From: Desulfobacter curvatus DSM 3379 | GTDB lineage: Bacteria > Desulfobacterota > Desulfobacteria > Desulfobacterales > Desulfobacteraceae | Reading direction: 5' to 3' | Assembly (NCBI RefSeq): GCF_000373985.1 | Contig: NZ_KB893099.1 | Span: 1-28,975, forward strand | Length of the DNA: 28,975 nucleotides | Part shown: piece by piece, positions 1-8,022 of the stretch | How the letters are laid out: every line of letters begins with the position of its first letter | Numbering within the stretch: position 1 is the stretch's first letter | Program-made: the position numbers and the translations under genes | Notes under the pieces: model-generated | The model's database searches: none | What the model was told of the DNA's origin: nothing | What the model saw: the letters and a program-made list of their open reading frames with translations, nothing else

Positions 1-240
1 AAGAGCGTCTGTCCGCCCCCTTTCAACTCCGATTAGTGTGAGACGGCAACCACGGACAGGTAATCGAAACAGTTTCAAGCCTGGAATGGGGGAGAACTAT
101 GCCCGGACGGAATGAAAATCTTCGGTACAGGCCATGGTTTGTGTAGGAAGAACTACCTTTCCGATGCCTTCTGAAAGAAGGAAAGGCGGAATTTTCCCAA
201 AAAGGAGTGGGCGGAACAACTTCGGCCGACCTTTTATTAT
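1..240. other. Gene-free segment with dyads, possible structured RNA
   Basis: No convincing coding frame is visible. The segment is richer in GC and in self-complementarity than the AT-rich DNA after it. CTGTCCG (9-15) can pair with CGGACAG (54-60), and CGATTA (28-33) with TAATCG (62-67). These two pairings cross, so they would be a pseudoknot or alternatives. A further hairpin lies around 160-190 (CCTTC/GAAGG flanked by CCTTTCC/GGAAAGG). It could be the 3' part of a structured RNA that begins before the window, or a relic of a group II intron or similar element. I do not recognise the family. Confidence 0.25.
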
Positions 241-273
241 TTATGCGTCAGCACTGTATTGAGTTTGAATCTA

Positions 274-302
274 TTGACAGAAACAGATCCAACGTATATG
301 GT
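274..302 (+). promoter_or_regulatory. Sigma-70-like promoter of the phe/aro operon
   Basis: A perfect -35 hexamer TTGACA (274-279) is followed, after a 17-nt spacer, by TATGGT (297-302), which keeps the important T, A and final T of the -10 box. Transcription would start near 309, about 25 nt before the leader-peptide ATG. This fits the short 5' leader expected of a translation-coupled attenuator. Confidence 0.5.
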
Positions 303-333
303 CTTAAAAAAATATAAAGGGAAACACAGGTTA

Positions 334-411
334 ATGATCTTTAGCTTTAGCAAAAATTTTTATTTTAGCACTCGATTTTATAGAAAGGATGGCCTGCCTG
401 TGGACAATTGA
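334..411 (+). CDS. pheL: Phe-rich leader peptide of attenuator
   Basis: This is a 25-codon frame from ATG to TGA that reads MIFSFSKNFYFSTRFYRKDG followed by LPVDN. Five of 25 residues are Phe (codons 3, 5, 9, 11, 15) and two are Tyr (10, 16). That is far above chance and typical of leader peptides whose stalling senses charged tRNA-Phe. The last codons (20-23) overlap the 5' strand of the antiterminator helix. A ribosome stalled at Phe11 or Phe15 would leave that strand free, while one reaching the stop would cover it. The Shine-Dalgarno is weak (AAAGGGA at 316-322, or AGG just before ATG). The gene name is by analogy with the enterobacterial pheA leader; the peptide sequence itself is not conserved with it. 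Confidence 0.72.
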   Translation: MIFSFSKNFYFSTRFYRKDGLPVDN

Positions 412-461
412 TTTTTCCCATAAATTTAACCAAAATCACTAAAACCGCAGCAGGCAAGGCC
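391..461 (+). promoter_or_regulatory. Antiterminator helix of phe attenuator
   Basis: GGCCTGCCTG (391-400) is complementary to CAGGCAAGGCC (451-461): ten base pairs with a single bulged A at 457. The 3' strand of this helix is also the core of the terminator hairpin (451-463), so the two structures exclude each other. The 5' strand lies inside the leader-peptide frame, which is the arrangement needed for ribosome-controlled attenuation. Confidence 0.65.
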
Positions 462-477
462 TGAGGCGGTTTTTTTT
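441..477 (+). terminator. Attenuator (Rho-independent) terminator before pheA
   Basis: AAAACCGC (441-448) pairs with GCGGTTTT (466-473). Inside it, CAGGC (451-455) pairs with GCCTG (459-463) around a 3-nt loop, and a run of eight T follows (470-477). It lies 33 nt upstream of the pheA start and is co-directional with it. It is therefore placed to block entry into the operon rather than to end an upstream gene. Confidence 0.8.
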
Positions 478-509
478 ATTTAAAGCAGATTATAAAAAAG
501 GACATTGAC

Positions 510-1649
510 ATGACTGACCGGCAAATCAAGGAAAAAGAGAATCAAAAGCAAACAGGGGACAGCCCTTCCTCACTGTCTCCGCTTCGTGAAGAAATTGACC
601 GCATTGATGAGCGTATTCTTGAATTGATCAACCAGCGTCTTCAGATCGGTAAAAAAGTGGGGGAGATCAAAAAACAAAAAGGCAGCCAGATTCTGGATCG
701 AACGCGGGAACGTATGGTGATTGAGCGGCTTTTCCGGCTCAACCCCGGCCCTGCGGATGAAAGCCTGATTCAATATATTTTCAATGTGATCATCACGGCT
801 ACACGGGAAATCCAGAAGCCAAAGACTGTTGGTTATTTAGGACCCCTTGCCAGTCATTCCCATATTGCAGCCCTGCATTATTTCAACCACTGCGGGGAAT
901 TTGTAGAACAGCCCGGTTTTTTCGATATTTTCAACAATATCGAGCGAAAGGAACTTCATTTCGGTATTGTGCCTGTTGAAAACTCCATTGAAGGGGCTGT
1001 CAACTATACCCTTGATCTGTTTGCCGAATTTGACCTTGAAATTACGGCAGAACATTATGAGCCCGTTTCCCATGATCTGTTATCCATCACAGGGGAACTC
1101 AAAGACGTTAAAACCGTCTATTCGCATCCCCAGGCCATTGCCCAGTGCAAAAACTGGTTGAAGAAACATCTGCCCCATGCCATAGTCATGGAAACCAGTT
1201 CCACATCAAATGCGGCACTTATGGCTTCAAAAGATGAACAGATTGCCGCCATTGCATCGGGCAAAGCAGCTCATTTTTATAACCTGCTGCCGGTGGCATC
1301 AAAAATACAGGACCGTGCCGGCAACATTACGCGCTTCCTTGTGATCGGGGGAGACCGTCCTGAAAGAACGGGGAATGATAAAACATCTATTATGTTTGCC
1401 ACAAACCACACCCCGGGTGCCCTTTTCAGGGCGCTTTCGCCTGTCAACAGATCCGGCCTGAACATGGTTAAACTAGAATCCAGGCCCACGCGTCACTATA
1501 ACTGGAGCTATCATTTTTTTATGGATATTGAAGGGCACATCCAGGATGAAATCGTATTTCACACCATTGAACAGATTCGAAGCCAGGCCCTGTATCTAAA
1601 GGTGTTGGGATCGTACCCGATTTTTGAAAAACAGGAGATATTACAATGA
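510..1649 (+). CDS. pheA: Bifunctional chorismate mutase / prephenate dehydratase
   Basis: The product converts chorismate to prephenate and then to phenylpyruvate, the committed route to phenylalanine in the cytoplasm. It has 379 residues, the usual length of a P-protein. An AroQ-type helical chorismate mutase domain spans about 25-103 (LREEIDRIDERILELINQRL). The prephenate dehydratase domain spans about 106-280 and contains the catalytic TRF motif as NITRF (272-276). A C-terminal ACT domain (about 291-370) has the Phe-binding ESRP signature at 323-326, so allosteric inhibition by Phe is expected. The ATG at 510 is preceded by AAGGA. The ~20 N-terminal residues are low-complexity and polar. 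It is the first gene after the attenuator and overlaps aroE by 4 nt (ATGA), suggesting translational coupling. Confidence 0.95.
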   Translation: MTDRQIKEKENQKQTGDSPSSLSPLREEIDRIDERILELINQRLQIGKKVGEIKKQKGSQILDRTRERMVIERLFRLNPGPADESLIQYIFNVIITATREIQKPKTVGYLGPLASHSHIAALHYFNHCGEFVEQPGFFDIFNNIERKELHFGIVPVENSIEGAVNYTLDLFAEFDLEITAEHYEPVSHDLLSITGELKDVKTVYSHPQAIAQCKNWLKKHLPHAIVMETSSTSNAALMASKDEQIAAIASGKAAHFYNLLPVASKIQDRAGNITRFLVIGGDRPERTGNDKTSIMFATNHTPGALFRALSPVNRSGLNMVKLESRPTRHYNWSYHFFMDIEGHIQDEIVFHTIEQIRSQALYLKVLGSYPIFEKQEILQ

Positions 1650-2449
1650 TTGACGCGGCCACCCGGTTGTATTGTGTATTCGGCAACCCTGCCAGGCACT
1701 CTAAAGGCCCTGTGATCCATAATGCAGCGTTTAAAAATAAGGGTATCAATGCCGTTTACCTTGCCTTTGAGGTGCAGCATGCGGCAGGCGCGGTACAGGC
1801 CGTGCGTACGCTGGATATCCGGGGGGCTTCGGTGACTATTCCGTTCAAGGAATCTATCATGGAACATCTTGACTGGATCGATCCCACAGCCCGGGCCATT
1901 GGTGCCGTAAACACCATAGTCAATGAAGACGGCGTGTTAAAGGGCTATAATACGGATTGTCAGGCTGCTGTTGCACCCCTTATCCCCTTTGGTGTTTCAG
2001 GAAAGGTCGTTTGCATTGTGGGTGCAGGCGGCGCAGCCCGGGCCGTTGCCCATGGTATTGCAGCCCAGGACGGGGATATCATCATCACCAATCGAACCGA
2101 ACAAAAAGGCCAGGCCCTTGCGGAAGCGGTTAACGCGCGGTTTATACCTGCTGGCGAAATGGCAAGCATCCGGGCGGATGTGGTCATCAACACCACAAGC
2201 ATCGGCATGACACCTAAGGTGGATGAAATAAGCTTTCCGCCGGAGGCATTAATACCTGAAATGGTGGTGATGGATGTGGTATATACCCCGTTGAGAACCC
2301 GGCTGCTTGAAACGGCGGAGCAAAAGGGCTGTACAACCATCGACGGCCTGTCCATGTTCATTGCCCAGGCAGCGGCTCAGTTTGAATTATGGACAGGTAC
2401 AGCACCTGATACGGATTTGATGCGGAGCACGATATTAACGACTGATTAA
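1646..2449 (+). CDS. aroE: Shikimate dehydrogenase
   Basis: This enzyme reduces 3-dehydroshikimate to shikimate with NADPH. The product has 267 residues, normal for AroE. The substrate-binding N-terminus carries NPARHSKGPVIHN (14-26). The catalytic Lys is in SVTIPFKE (Lys68), and the paired Asp is in GYNTD (Asp104). The Rossmann glycine motif GAGGAAR is near 126-132, and NRTEQKG follows as the NADP-ribose region, consistent with NADP preference. It starts inside the pheA stop region (ATGA overlap) and is followed 11 nt later by aroA. Housing it under a Phe attenuator links flux through the common shikimate pathway to Phe need. Confidence 0.95.
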   Translation: MIDAATRLYCVFGNPARHSKGPVIHNAAFKNKGINAVYLAFEVQHAAGAVQAVRTLDIRGASVTIPFKESIMEHLDWIDPTARAIGAVNTIVNEDGVLKGYNTDCQAAVAPLIPFGVSGKVVCIVGAGGAARAVAHGIAAQDGDIIITNRTEQKGQALAEAVNARFIPAGEMASIRADVVINTTSIGMTPKVDEISFPPEALIPEMVVMDVVYTPLRTRLLETAEQKGCTTIDGLSMFIAQAAAQFELWTGTAPDTDLMRSTILTTD

Positions 2450-2460
2450 AGGAGAGCGTC

Positions 2461-3717
2461 ATGAAGCAGGTAATTTCCAGAAAAATCCAGGACCAGGTGG
2501 TCCAAATTCCGGGCTCCAAAAGTATTTCACACAGGATGCTGATCTGTGCCGCCCTGGCTGACGGTGTATCTGAAATTTATAATGTATTGGACAGCCAGGA
2601 TATTTCCCTTACCCGCAAAACCCTGGCGTGCATGGGTGCTCAAATCGAAAGCAGCCAGGACGGTGTTCTGTCGGTCACAGGGTTCGGCGGACGGCCTAAG
2701 CCCTGGCCGGATCCCATAGACCTTGGTAATTCAGGCACGTCCATGCGCCTTTTAGCAGGCATTGCTGCCCTTGGCAGTACCCCATACACCCTGACCGGAG
2801 ATGCACGCATGCGTCAGCGCCCCATGGGTGAACTTTTAGATGCCCTTGGCCGTATCCGGATCAGTGCATCTTCCCAAAACAATGAAGGCACACCGCCGGT
2901 TGTCATCCAGGGCGGTGACAGGGCAGGGGGGCGCACTCTTCTTGACTGTTCCCGGTCGAGCCAATACCTGTCTGCTCTGCTCATGGCCGGGGCTTTTTTT
3001 GACCAGGGCCTTGTGATTGACCTGACAGGGCCTGCCGTATCCCAGCCATATATTGATTTAACTTTGGATGTGATGAATCAGTTCGGGGTCAATGCCTTTC
3101 AGATTTCCGACACCTGCTATGAAGTCCCGGGGGCCCAGATATACACTGCCGGAACCAGATCCGTGGAGCCCGATCTTTCCAATGCCGGTTATTTCTGGGC
3201 AACCGGTGCGGTAACCGGTGCGGATATCGGCGTGGATAATATCGGCACCACCTCGTTGCAGGGCGATTTAAAACAGGCATATATATTTGAACAGATGGGC
3301 TGTACGGTAAATCATGACGGCCGGGTTCTGCGGGTCAAGGGGGAGTCATTGCACGGCGTGGATGTGGATATGTCCGATACCCCGGATGCCGTGCCTGCTG
3401 TAGCGGTGACCGCCGCATTTGCCCAAGGCACCACCCGGATTACCAATATCGGTCATCTTCGGGTTAAGGAGTGCGACCGCATTGATGCGGTGTGTTCCCA
3501 GCTCACCAAAATGGGAATTAAAGCGGTACAGGGACCCGATTTTATGGAAATTACCGGTGGTACACCCCATGGGGCAGTCATTGAAACCTTTAACGACCAT
3601 CGCATTGCCATGGCATTTGCCGTTGCAGGCCTTCGGGTGGACGGCATGAAAATTGAGAATCCCGTGTGCGTGGAAAAATCATTTCCCACATTCTGGCAGC
3701 TTTTTGATGCGCTTTAA
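2461..3717 (+). CDS. aroA: 3-phosphoshikimate 1-carboxyvinyltransferase (EPSP synthase)
   Basis: This enzyme joins shikimate-3-phosphate and phosphoenolpyruvate to give EPSP. The product has 418 residues, the family length. Visible signatures are PGSKSISHR near residue 18 (phosphate-binding Lys), LGNSGTSMR (PEP-binding loop), RPMGELLDAL, SRSSQYLSAL, the KECDRID motif and NDHRIAMAFAV toward the C-terminus. All binding residues look intact. An AAGGAGAG ribosome site lies before the ATG. It is the third gene of the operon and is followed 12 nt later by aroK. Confidence 0.95.
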   Translation: MKQVISRKIQDQVVQIPGSKSISHRMLICAALADGVSEIYNVLDSQDISLTRKTLACMGAQIESSQDGVLSVTGFGGRPKPWPDPIDLGNSGTSMRLLAGIAALGSTPYTLTGDARMRQRPMGELLDALGRIRISASSQNNEGTPPVVIQGGDRAGGRTLLDCSRSSQYLSALLMAGAFFDQGLVIDLTGPAVSQPYIDLTLDVMNQFGVNAFQISDTCYEVPGAQIYTAGTRSVEPDLSNAGYFWATGAVTGADIGVDNIGTTSLQGDLKQAYIFEQMGCTVNHDGRVLRVKGESLHGVDVDMSDTPDAVPAVAVTAAFAQGTTRITNIGHLRVKECDRIDAVCSQLTKMGIKAVQGPDFMEITGGTPHGAVIETFNDHRIAMAFAVAGLRVDGMKIENPVCVEKSFPTFWQLFDAL

Positions 3718-3729
3718 AAAGGAGAGACC

Positions 3730-4251
3730 ATGGACCCTATTTTTCTGATCGGATACCGGTGTACCGGCAAAACCAGTACCGGAAAGTATCTTGCCGAATT
3801 ATTGAGCAGAACGTTTCTCGATACGGATCTGGTTTTGGAATCAACTTACGATACTACCATTGCGCAGATGGTGGCCCGGCACGGCTGGCCCTATTTCAGG
3901 GCAAAAGAGACTGAAACACTTATGAATTTGGATTTGAAAAATGGTCCAGTTATCGCCACGGGCGGGGGAATCATCCTGGCCGAAGAAAACAGACAGTTCT
4001 TAAAAAAGAATGGTGTGGTTGTATATCTTTATGCCGAGGCATCTGTTTTGACGGACAGAATCCGCAAAGATGAAAACAATACCGAGCGGAGACCGGACCT
4101 TACCTGTGACAGCCTTGCCCTTGAAACACAAAAAATGCTTGAAGTCAGAAATCCATTGTACCAGGCACTTGCCGATATATCCATTGACACCGAAAAATAC
4201 ACCTCTAAAGACGCGGCATTTCAGATCAAGGCAGAACTTGATAAAATATAG
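3730..4251 (+). CDS. aroK: Shikimate kinase
   Basis: This kinase phosphorylates shikimate with ATP, supplying AroA. The product has 173 residues, typical of the family. A P-loop is seen as GYRCTGKTSTG (8-18), DTDLVLE follows (shikimate-binding Asp), and GGGIIL is the substrate-binding glycine triplet. A lid region with RRPDLT follows. An AAGGAGAG Shine-Dalgarno lies before the ATG. It is the last gene of the aromatic operon. I see no strong terminator after it; only a weak CAATCA/TGATTG dyad without a T-run lies downstream. Confidence 0.92.
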   Translation: MDPIFLIGYRCTGKTSTGKYLAELLSRTFLDTDLVLESTYDTTIAQMVARHGWPYFRAKETETLMNLDLKNGPVIATGGGIILAEENRQFLKKNGVVVYLYAEASVLTDRIRKDENNTERRPDLTCDSLALETQKMLEVRNPLYQALADISIDTEKYTSKDAAFQIKAELDKI

Positions 4252-4283
4252 AATTACAATCATGCCGGTTTTCCCTGCCTGAT

Positions 4284-4300
4284 TGTTCGGAATGTGAACA
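4284..4300. promoter_or_regulatory. TGTTC-N7-GAACA operator upstream of butanediol dehydrogenase
   Basis: A perfect dyad, TGTTC (4284-4288) and GAACA (4296-4300) with a 7-nt spacer. Its centre is about 98 bp upstream of the predicted sigma-54 start, a normal distance for an enhancer-binding activator. The same dyad with identical spacing occurs at 7955-7971 and 13903-13919. Assigning it to the AcoR-type regulator is inference. Confidence 0.55.
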
Positions 4301-4364
4301 CACAGAAATGAGATCCCTTCTTTCCTCCTCTTTCCACCTTCTGCAGTTACCTTTAATCCGGACT

Positions 4365-4380
4365 CGGCATAAAGGTTGCT
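4365..4380 (+). promoter_or_regulatory. Sigma-54 (-24/-12) promoter for butanediol dehydrogenase
   Basis: CGGCAT-AAAGG-TTGCT has the invariant GG (4366-4367) and GC (4378-4379) at the correct 12-nt register, matching TGGCAC-N5-TTGCW except at two of the less critical positions. The predicted start is near 4391, which is where the first structured repeat begins. Confidence 0.6.
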
Positions 4381-4390
4381 TTATGCAGTT

Positions 4391-4486
4391 TTATAAGAAA
4401 GTTCCAATAAGTTGTTGAATTACTTTCTTACTTTGTTGTGGGCTACACCTCGGTGCTGATATGTCAGGTCAGCCCATGGCTGTTAT
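4391..4486 (+). repeat. Structured leader repeat, copy A
   Basis: First of two tandem copies. Stem 1 is TAAGAAAGT (4394-4402) with ACTTTCTTA (4422-4430). A conserved linker TTTGTTGTG follows. Stem 2 is GGGCT (4440-4444) with AGCCC (4471-4475), enclosing a conserved GGTG and an AGGTC. The element ends in the tail ATGGCTGTTAT. Other copies lie at 4484-4580, 14993-15084 and 19260-19360 (minus). It begins at the predicted sigma-54 transcription start, so it would form the 5' end of the dehydrogenase mRNA. The family is unrecognised. Confidence 0.7.
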
Positions 4487-4580
4487 ATGAAAGTATCAAC
4501 AACTTGTTGAGTTACTTCCATATTTTGTTGCGGGCCGAAGCCTGGGTGTAGATAGATCAAGGACGGCCCATGGCCGTTAT
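4484..4580 (+). repeat. Structured leader repeat, copy B
   Basis: Second tandem copy, abutting copy A. Stem 1 is TGAAAGTA with TACTTCCA (one A-C mismatch), extended by TCAACAA-C-TTGTTGA. Stem 2 is GGGCCG (4532-4537) with CGGCCC (4564-4569). Compared with copy A, a U-A pair is replaced by C-G, so pairing is kept. The GGTG, the AGG and the tail ATGGCCGTTAT are present. About 100 nt separate it from the dehydrogenase ATG. That interval holds a CCCGC/GCGGG hairpin near 4617-4633 and otherwise nothing I recognise. Confidence 0.7.
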
Positions 4581-4684
4581 ATGCATGCGTGCATTGGTGT
4601 TTGCTGCCGAATATGCCCGCGCTATACCATGCGGGAAAGGAAACAAAAACGACACATTGCTCGAAACTTATGGAGGAATTTATC

Positions 4685-5743
4685 ATGAAAGCAGCTAAAT
4701 GGTATGGGAAAAAAGATATACGCGTGGAAGAAATACCCAACCCACCCGCACCCAAACCTGGTGAAGCTCAGATAAAAGTTGCCTGGTGCGGAATTTGCGG
4801 GTCTGATCTGCATGAGTATCTTGCAGGCCCGATTTTTATTCCAATGGCGCCGCATCCCCTGACAGGAGCAAAAGCGCCCATCGTTTTAGGACATGAATTT
4901 TCCGGACAGGTGGTCGCCATAGGAGACGGCGTACAAACTGTCCGCGTTGGCGATTACGTTGCGCCTGACGCTTGTCAGCATTGCGGTGTTTGTGTAACTT
5001 GCCGCGAGGGGCGCTACAATGTATGTGAAAAACTCGCCTTTACCGGACTTATGGCTGACGGGGCTTTTGCAGAATATGTCAATGTTCCGGCAGAACTTTG
5101 CTATGTATTGCCAAAAGGATTTGATCTGGAAGCAGCATCTCTTATTGAACCGCTTGCCACTGGGTTTAAAGCAGTCCGTATGGCCGGTTCGTTGTTGGGT
5201 AAAACCGTTGTTGTTATAGGCGCCGGTACCATTGGTCTGGGCACAGTCATGTGCGCAAAAGCGGCCGGCGCTTCAACAGTCGTGAGTATTGAAATAGCGG
5301 AAGCACGTAAAAAACTTGCCAAGGCGTGCGGGGCCGACATCGTTCTTGATCCCAGTGACTGTGATGTTATTGCCGAGGTCAAGAAGATGACCAATGGTTC
5401 CGGGGCTGATGTCTCTTTTGAATGCGTCGGCCAAAAAGATACTGCGCCCTTGGCTGTTGATCTGATCCGCAACAATGGCAAAGCTGTTATTGTTGGTATT
5501 TTTGAGGAACCAAGCGCGTTCAATTTTTTTAGTCTAAGCGGTACGGACAAAATGGTTATTGGCAGTTTAGCTTATACCATTGACGATTTTCAGGGCGTAG
5601 GCAGTTTGCTTGCCGCCGGCCAAATAAAGGCAAGCCCATTGATTACAGGCCGGATTAAGTTAGAGGATATTGTTGAAAAAGGGTTTGATGAATTAGTCAA
5701 CAACAAGGCAACAAACATTAAAATCGTCGTTAAACCGACCTGA
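4685..5743 (+). CDS. bdhA: Zinc-dependent (R,R)-butanediol dehydrogenase
   Basis: The likely reaction is NAD-dependent interconversion of 2,3-butanediol and acetoin in the cytoplasm. The product has 352 residues, the size of the medium-chain zinc dehydrogenase family. Catalytic-zinc ligands are seen in CGICGSDLHEYLAGP (Cys35) and GHEFSG (His70, Glu71). The structural-zinc set is Cys100, Cys103, Cys106 and Cys114. The Rossmann motif is GAGTIGLG (179-186). The LAGPIFIP stretch after the first cysteine is typical of butanediol dehydrogenases. I chose the ATG at 4685 because GGAGG (4672-4676) lies 8 nt before it; an in-frame extension to 4589 is not family-like. Proximity to acoR and the aco operon, and the shared operator, support acetoin/butanediol as substrate. 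Another sec-alcohol or sorbitol-like substrate is possible. Confidence 0.85.
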   Translation: MKAAKWYGKKDIRVEEIPNPPAPKPGEAQIKVAWCGICGSDLHEYLAGPIFIPMAPHPLTGAKAPIVLGHEFSGQVVAIGDGVQTVRVGDYVAPDACQHCGVCVTCREGRYNVCEKLAFTGLMADGAFAEYVNVPAELCYVLPKGFDLEAASLIEPLATGFKAVRMAGSLLGKTVVVIGAGTIGLGTVMCAKAAGASTVVSIEIAEARKKLAKACGADIVLDPSDCDVIAEVKKMTNGSGADVSFECVGQKDTAPLAVDLIRNNGKAVIVGIFEEPSAFNFFSLSGTDKMVIGSLAYTIDDFQGVGSLLAAGQIKASPLITGRIKLEDIVEKGFDELVNNKATNIKIVVKPT

Positions 5744-5775
5744 TTATCAGGTTTGGTTTTTTTGTCTTCAGAAAA

Positions 5776-5806
5776 GAGCTGTCCCATATGCCATATGAGG
5801 CAGCTC
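5776..5806. terminator. Bidirectional terminator between bdhA and acoR
   Basis: GAGCTG..CCATATG pairs with CATATG..CAGCTC between two convergent genes. On the minus strand it is followed by TTTTC, serving acoR. On the plus strand the T-run is weak (CTTCTT), though a run of seven T lies just upstream at 5757-5763. Confidence 0.6.
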
Positions 5807-5810
5807 CTTC

Positions 5811-7874
5811 TTATTCGGTCAGCTGATATTTTTTTAGTTTTGAGTAAAGGGTATTGCGGCCGATGCCTAGTGCTTTTGCCATCTTGGAAATATTTCCTGA
5901 AAAATGGTGATGTGCTTTTTGGATGGTTTGCTTTTCCAGGGAACTGAGGGTGAAATCGGTATGGGTCTCCACAGGTTCAGGTTCTATCGGCTCAAAGCCG
6001 GATACCTGATGCCTGAGGTCAGCAGGCAGGCATTCGGCGGACAAGTGGTTTTCCGGCATGAGCGCAATGGCCCCTTCTATGGCGTATTTAAGCTCCCGAA
6101 TGTTTCCGGGCCAGTCGTAAGCCCTCAGGGTCGATAAAAAGCCCGGCTCCACGCTCCTGACTTCCCGACCCATTTTTTCGGACAATTTTCGGATAAAATA
6201 CTGTGCAAGCAAAGGAATATCATCAACCCTGTCGGACAAGGCCGGAAGTGCAATTCTTACCACATTAAGCCTGTAAAAAAGGTCCTGCCGGAATTGTTTT
6301 TCTTCAACCAGTTTTTTTAAATTTTTATTGGTGGCTGCAATAATGCGGACATCAATGGAAACAGGTTTTGTCCCGCCAAGCCGGGTCACCTGCCCCTCTT
6401 CAAGAACCCTTAAAAGATTTACCTGTAAAAAAAGCGGCATCTCCCCGATCTCGTCTAAGAACAGAGTACCGTTTGACGCCTGTTCGAATTTACCTGGATT
6501 CCCTCCTTTTTTTGCACCGGTAAACGCACCTGTTGCATAACCGAAGAGTTCACTTTGAATCAGATCTTTGGCAATGGCTCCGCAGTTTACTGCCACAAAA
6601 GGTCCCTTGGACCGGGAACTGAAATCATGCAGGGATCTTGCCAGAATTTCCTTGCCCGTACCGCTGTCCCCGGTGATCAAAACGGTGGTTGCCGTGTTAG
6701 CAACACGTTTGGCCGTGTCCAGTGCCCGGACAATGGCGTTACTTTGGCCAATGATGTTTTTAAATGGGTCACGGCGTTCCCTAAGCTGCGCTTTTGGCAG
6801 GGGCATCCGGTGTACCCGCTGCAGTTCCTTGAGCACCACCAGAAAACCCATGAGTACATTGTTTGATGTGATGACAGGAAATAAACGGACATCCATGGGA
6901 TTGGTAAGGCTCCATTTAAGTGAAAGGCCTTTTTTTGCGTTCATCAGGGGGGCCGCAGCCATATTTTCCAGGGCGGATTCCATTTTGCACCAGGCATCCA
7001 AGGTGCTTCCCATAAGTTCATGGTTCTCTTTTCCAAGCAGGGATACGGCAACAGGATTGGCCACTTGAATCCTGCCGGCAAGATCGATAAAAACAAGGCC
7101 GGTCATTACCGTATTAAATGCCGAAGATATGATCTGGGCAGACTGGCGGCGCAACTCCATGCTTTGACGCCGGATGAGTTGGCTCTCCAGAATTCGTGCA
7201 CCTTTGAACGCCAGGTTTAGCGCATCGGTGTGATTGGCGGCCATGGGACCGGAAATATCAACACATCCAATGACACGGCTGTCCAGATTAAATATGGGTG
7301 CGGCGGAACAGGTCCAGGAATGATGGCTTTCACAGAAATGCTCTCTGCCTGACACCTGGAGACTTTGACCCTCTGCCAGGGCTGTTCCTATGGCATTAGT
7401 GCCAACGCTGCATTCCGACCAGTTGGCTCCGGGACCAAAATTAAGAGTATCCGCCATCTGAAGTGTCTGGTAATCCCCGAACATGGATATCACATGCCCG
7501 CCGGCATCACATATGGTTACCAGCAACCCGCGGTCCCTGACCATGTCATAGATAAATTCAATGGTATCTGAAACAAGATCATTTAAACTGATCAACTCCG
7601 AAGACAGATCCTTTACAGGACGAAAGTCCTCGCATCGGCCTGACGTCGGGTCCACCCCCATGCTGCGGCATCTATGCCAGGAATTTAGAACAAGTTTATT
7701 CATACAGGCGATGTCTGCGGTACCGGTGTCAACAAAGTTGCGCCAGGATTTAAAATCCACAGGAGAAAACTGTTTAAGGCTGGAGCGTCGTGGGGGCGTA
7801 GATTTTCCAATACCGTTAGAATGGCGGGTTTTAGCAATCCGATAACCGTTTTTTTGTCTGATCAGTTCATACAT
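5811..7874 (-). CDS. acoR: AcoR-type sigma-54-dependent transcriptional activator
   Basis: This is an enhancer-binding protein expected to activate the divergent aco operon with RpoN. It has 687 residues. The N-terminal region has SWHRCRSMGVDP (65-76), the AcoR-family start, then a GAF-like sensor (about 95-235) with CSVGTNAIGTALAEGQ (155-170). A PAS-like segment follows (about 245-350). The AAA+ domain (about 372-605) has Walker A GDSGTGKE (402-409), the sigma-54-contacting GAFTGA (449-454) and Walker B LFLDEIGEM (471-479). A Fis-type helix-turn-helix is at 645-685 (NISKMAKALGIGRNTLYSKL). All active motifs are intact. It starts 256 nt from acoC on the opposite strand, and a Shine-Dalgarno AGAGG precedes its ATG. 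The family senses acetoin; the actual inducer here is inferred from neighbours. Confidence 0.9.
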   Translation of the reverse strand: MYELIRQKNGYRIAKTRHSNGIGKSTPPRRSSLKQFSPVDFKSWRNFVDTGTADIACMNKLVLNSWHRCRSMGVDPTSGRCEDFRPVKDLSSELISLNDLVSDTIEFIYDMVRDRGLLVTICDAGGHVISMFGDYQTLQMADTLNFGPGANWSECSVGTNAIGTALAEGQSLQVSGREHFCESHHSWTCSAAPIFNLDSRVIGCVDISGPMAANHTDALNLAFKGARILESQLIRRQSMELRRQSAQIISSAFNTVMTGLVFIDLAGRIQVANPVAVSLLGKENHELMGSTLDAWCKMESALENMAAAPLMNAKKGLSLKWSLTNPMDVRLFPVITSNNVLMGFLVVLKELQRVHRMPLPKAQLRERRDPFKNIIGQSNAIVRALDTAKRVANTATTVLITGDSGTGKEILARSLHDFSSRSKGPFVAVNCGAIAKDLIQSELFGYATGAFTGAKKGGNPGKFEQASNGTLFLDEIGEMPLFLQVNLLRVLEEGQVTRLGGTKPVSIDVRIIAATNKNLKKLVEEKQFRQDLFYRLNVVRIALPALSDRVDDIPLLAQYFIRKLSEKMGREVRSVEPGFLSTLRAYDWPGNIRELKYAIEGAIALMPENHLSAECLPADLRHQVSGFEPIEPEPVETHTDFTLSSLEKQTIQKAHHHFSGNISKMAKALGIGRNTLYSKLKKYQLTE

Positions 7875-7954
7875 GGGGGGAACCTCTCAGTAATTCGTTT
7901 CAACGCTGAGGTTATATTATAATAATTCAAGTTATGATTCAAATTTTATTTTTT

Positions 7955-7971
7955 TGTTCAATTATAGAACA
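7955..7971. promoter_or_regulatory. TGTTC-N7-GAACA operator upstream of aco operon
   Basis: A perfect dyad, TGTTC (7955-7959) and GAACA (7967-7971), centred about 85 bp upstream of the predicted sigma-54 start. It lies in the acoR-acoC divergent region, the standard location of the activator's upstream site. With its flanks (TTGTTC..GAACAC) it matches the site at 4284 most closely. Confidence 0.6.
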
Positions 7972-8022
7972 CTCAAAAATAAATTTTTCTTATCTTACCG
8001 AATTTAAAAGAGAAATTTGTTT

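Noticed and set aside
274..509. T-box riboswitch before pheA
   Set aside because: No T-box antiterminator sequence (GGGTGGNACCGCG type) or stem I is present; the Phe-rich peptide explains the terminator.
4589..4684. N-terminal extension of the butanediol dehydrogenase
   Set aside because: The 32 extra residues do not resemble the family, and a strong GGAGG precedes ATG 4685; the extension lies in the mRNA leader.
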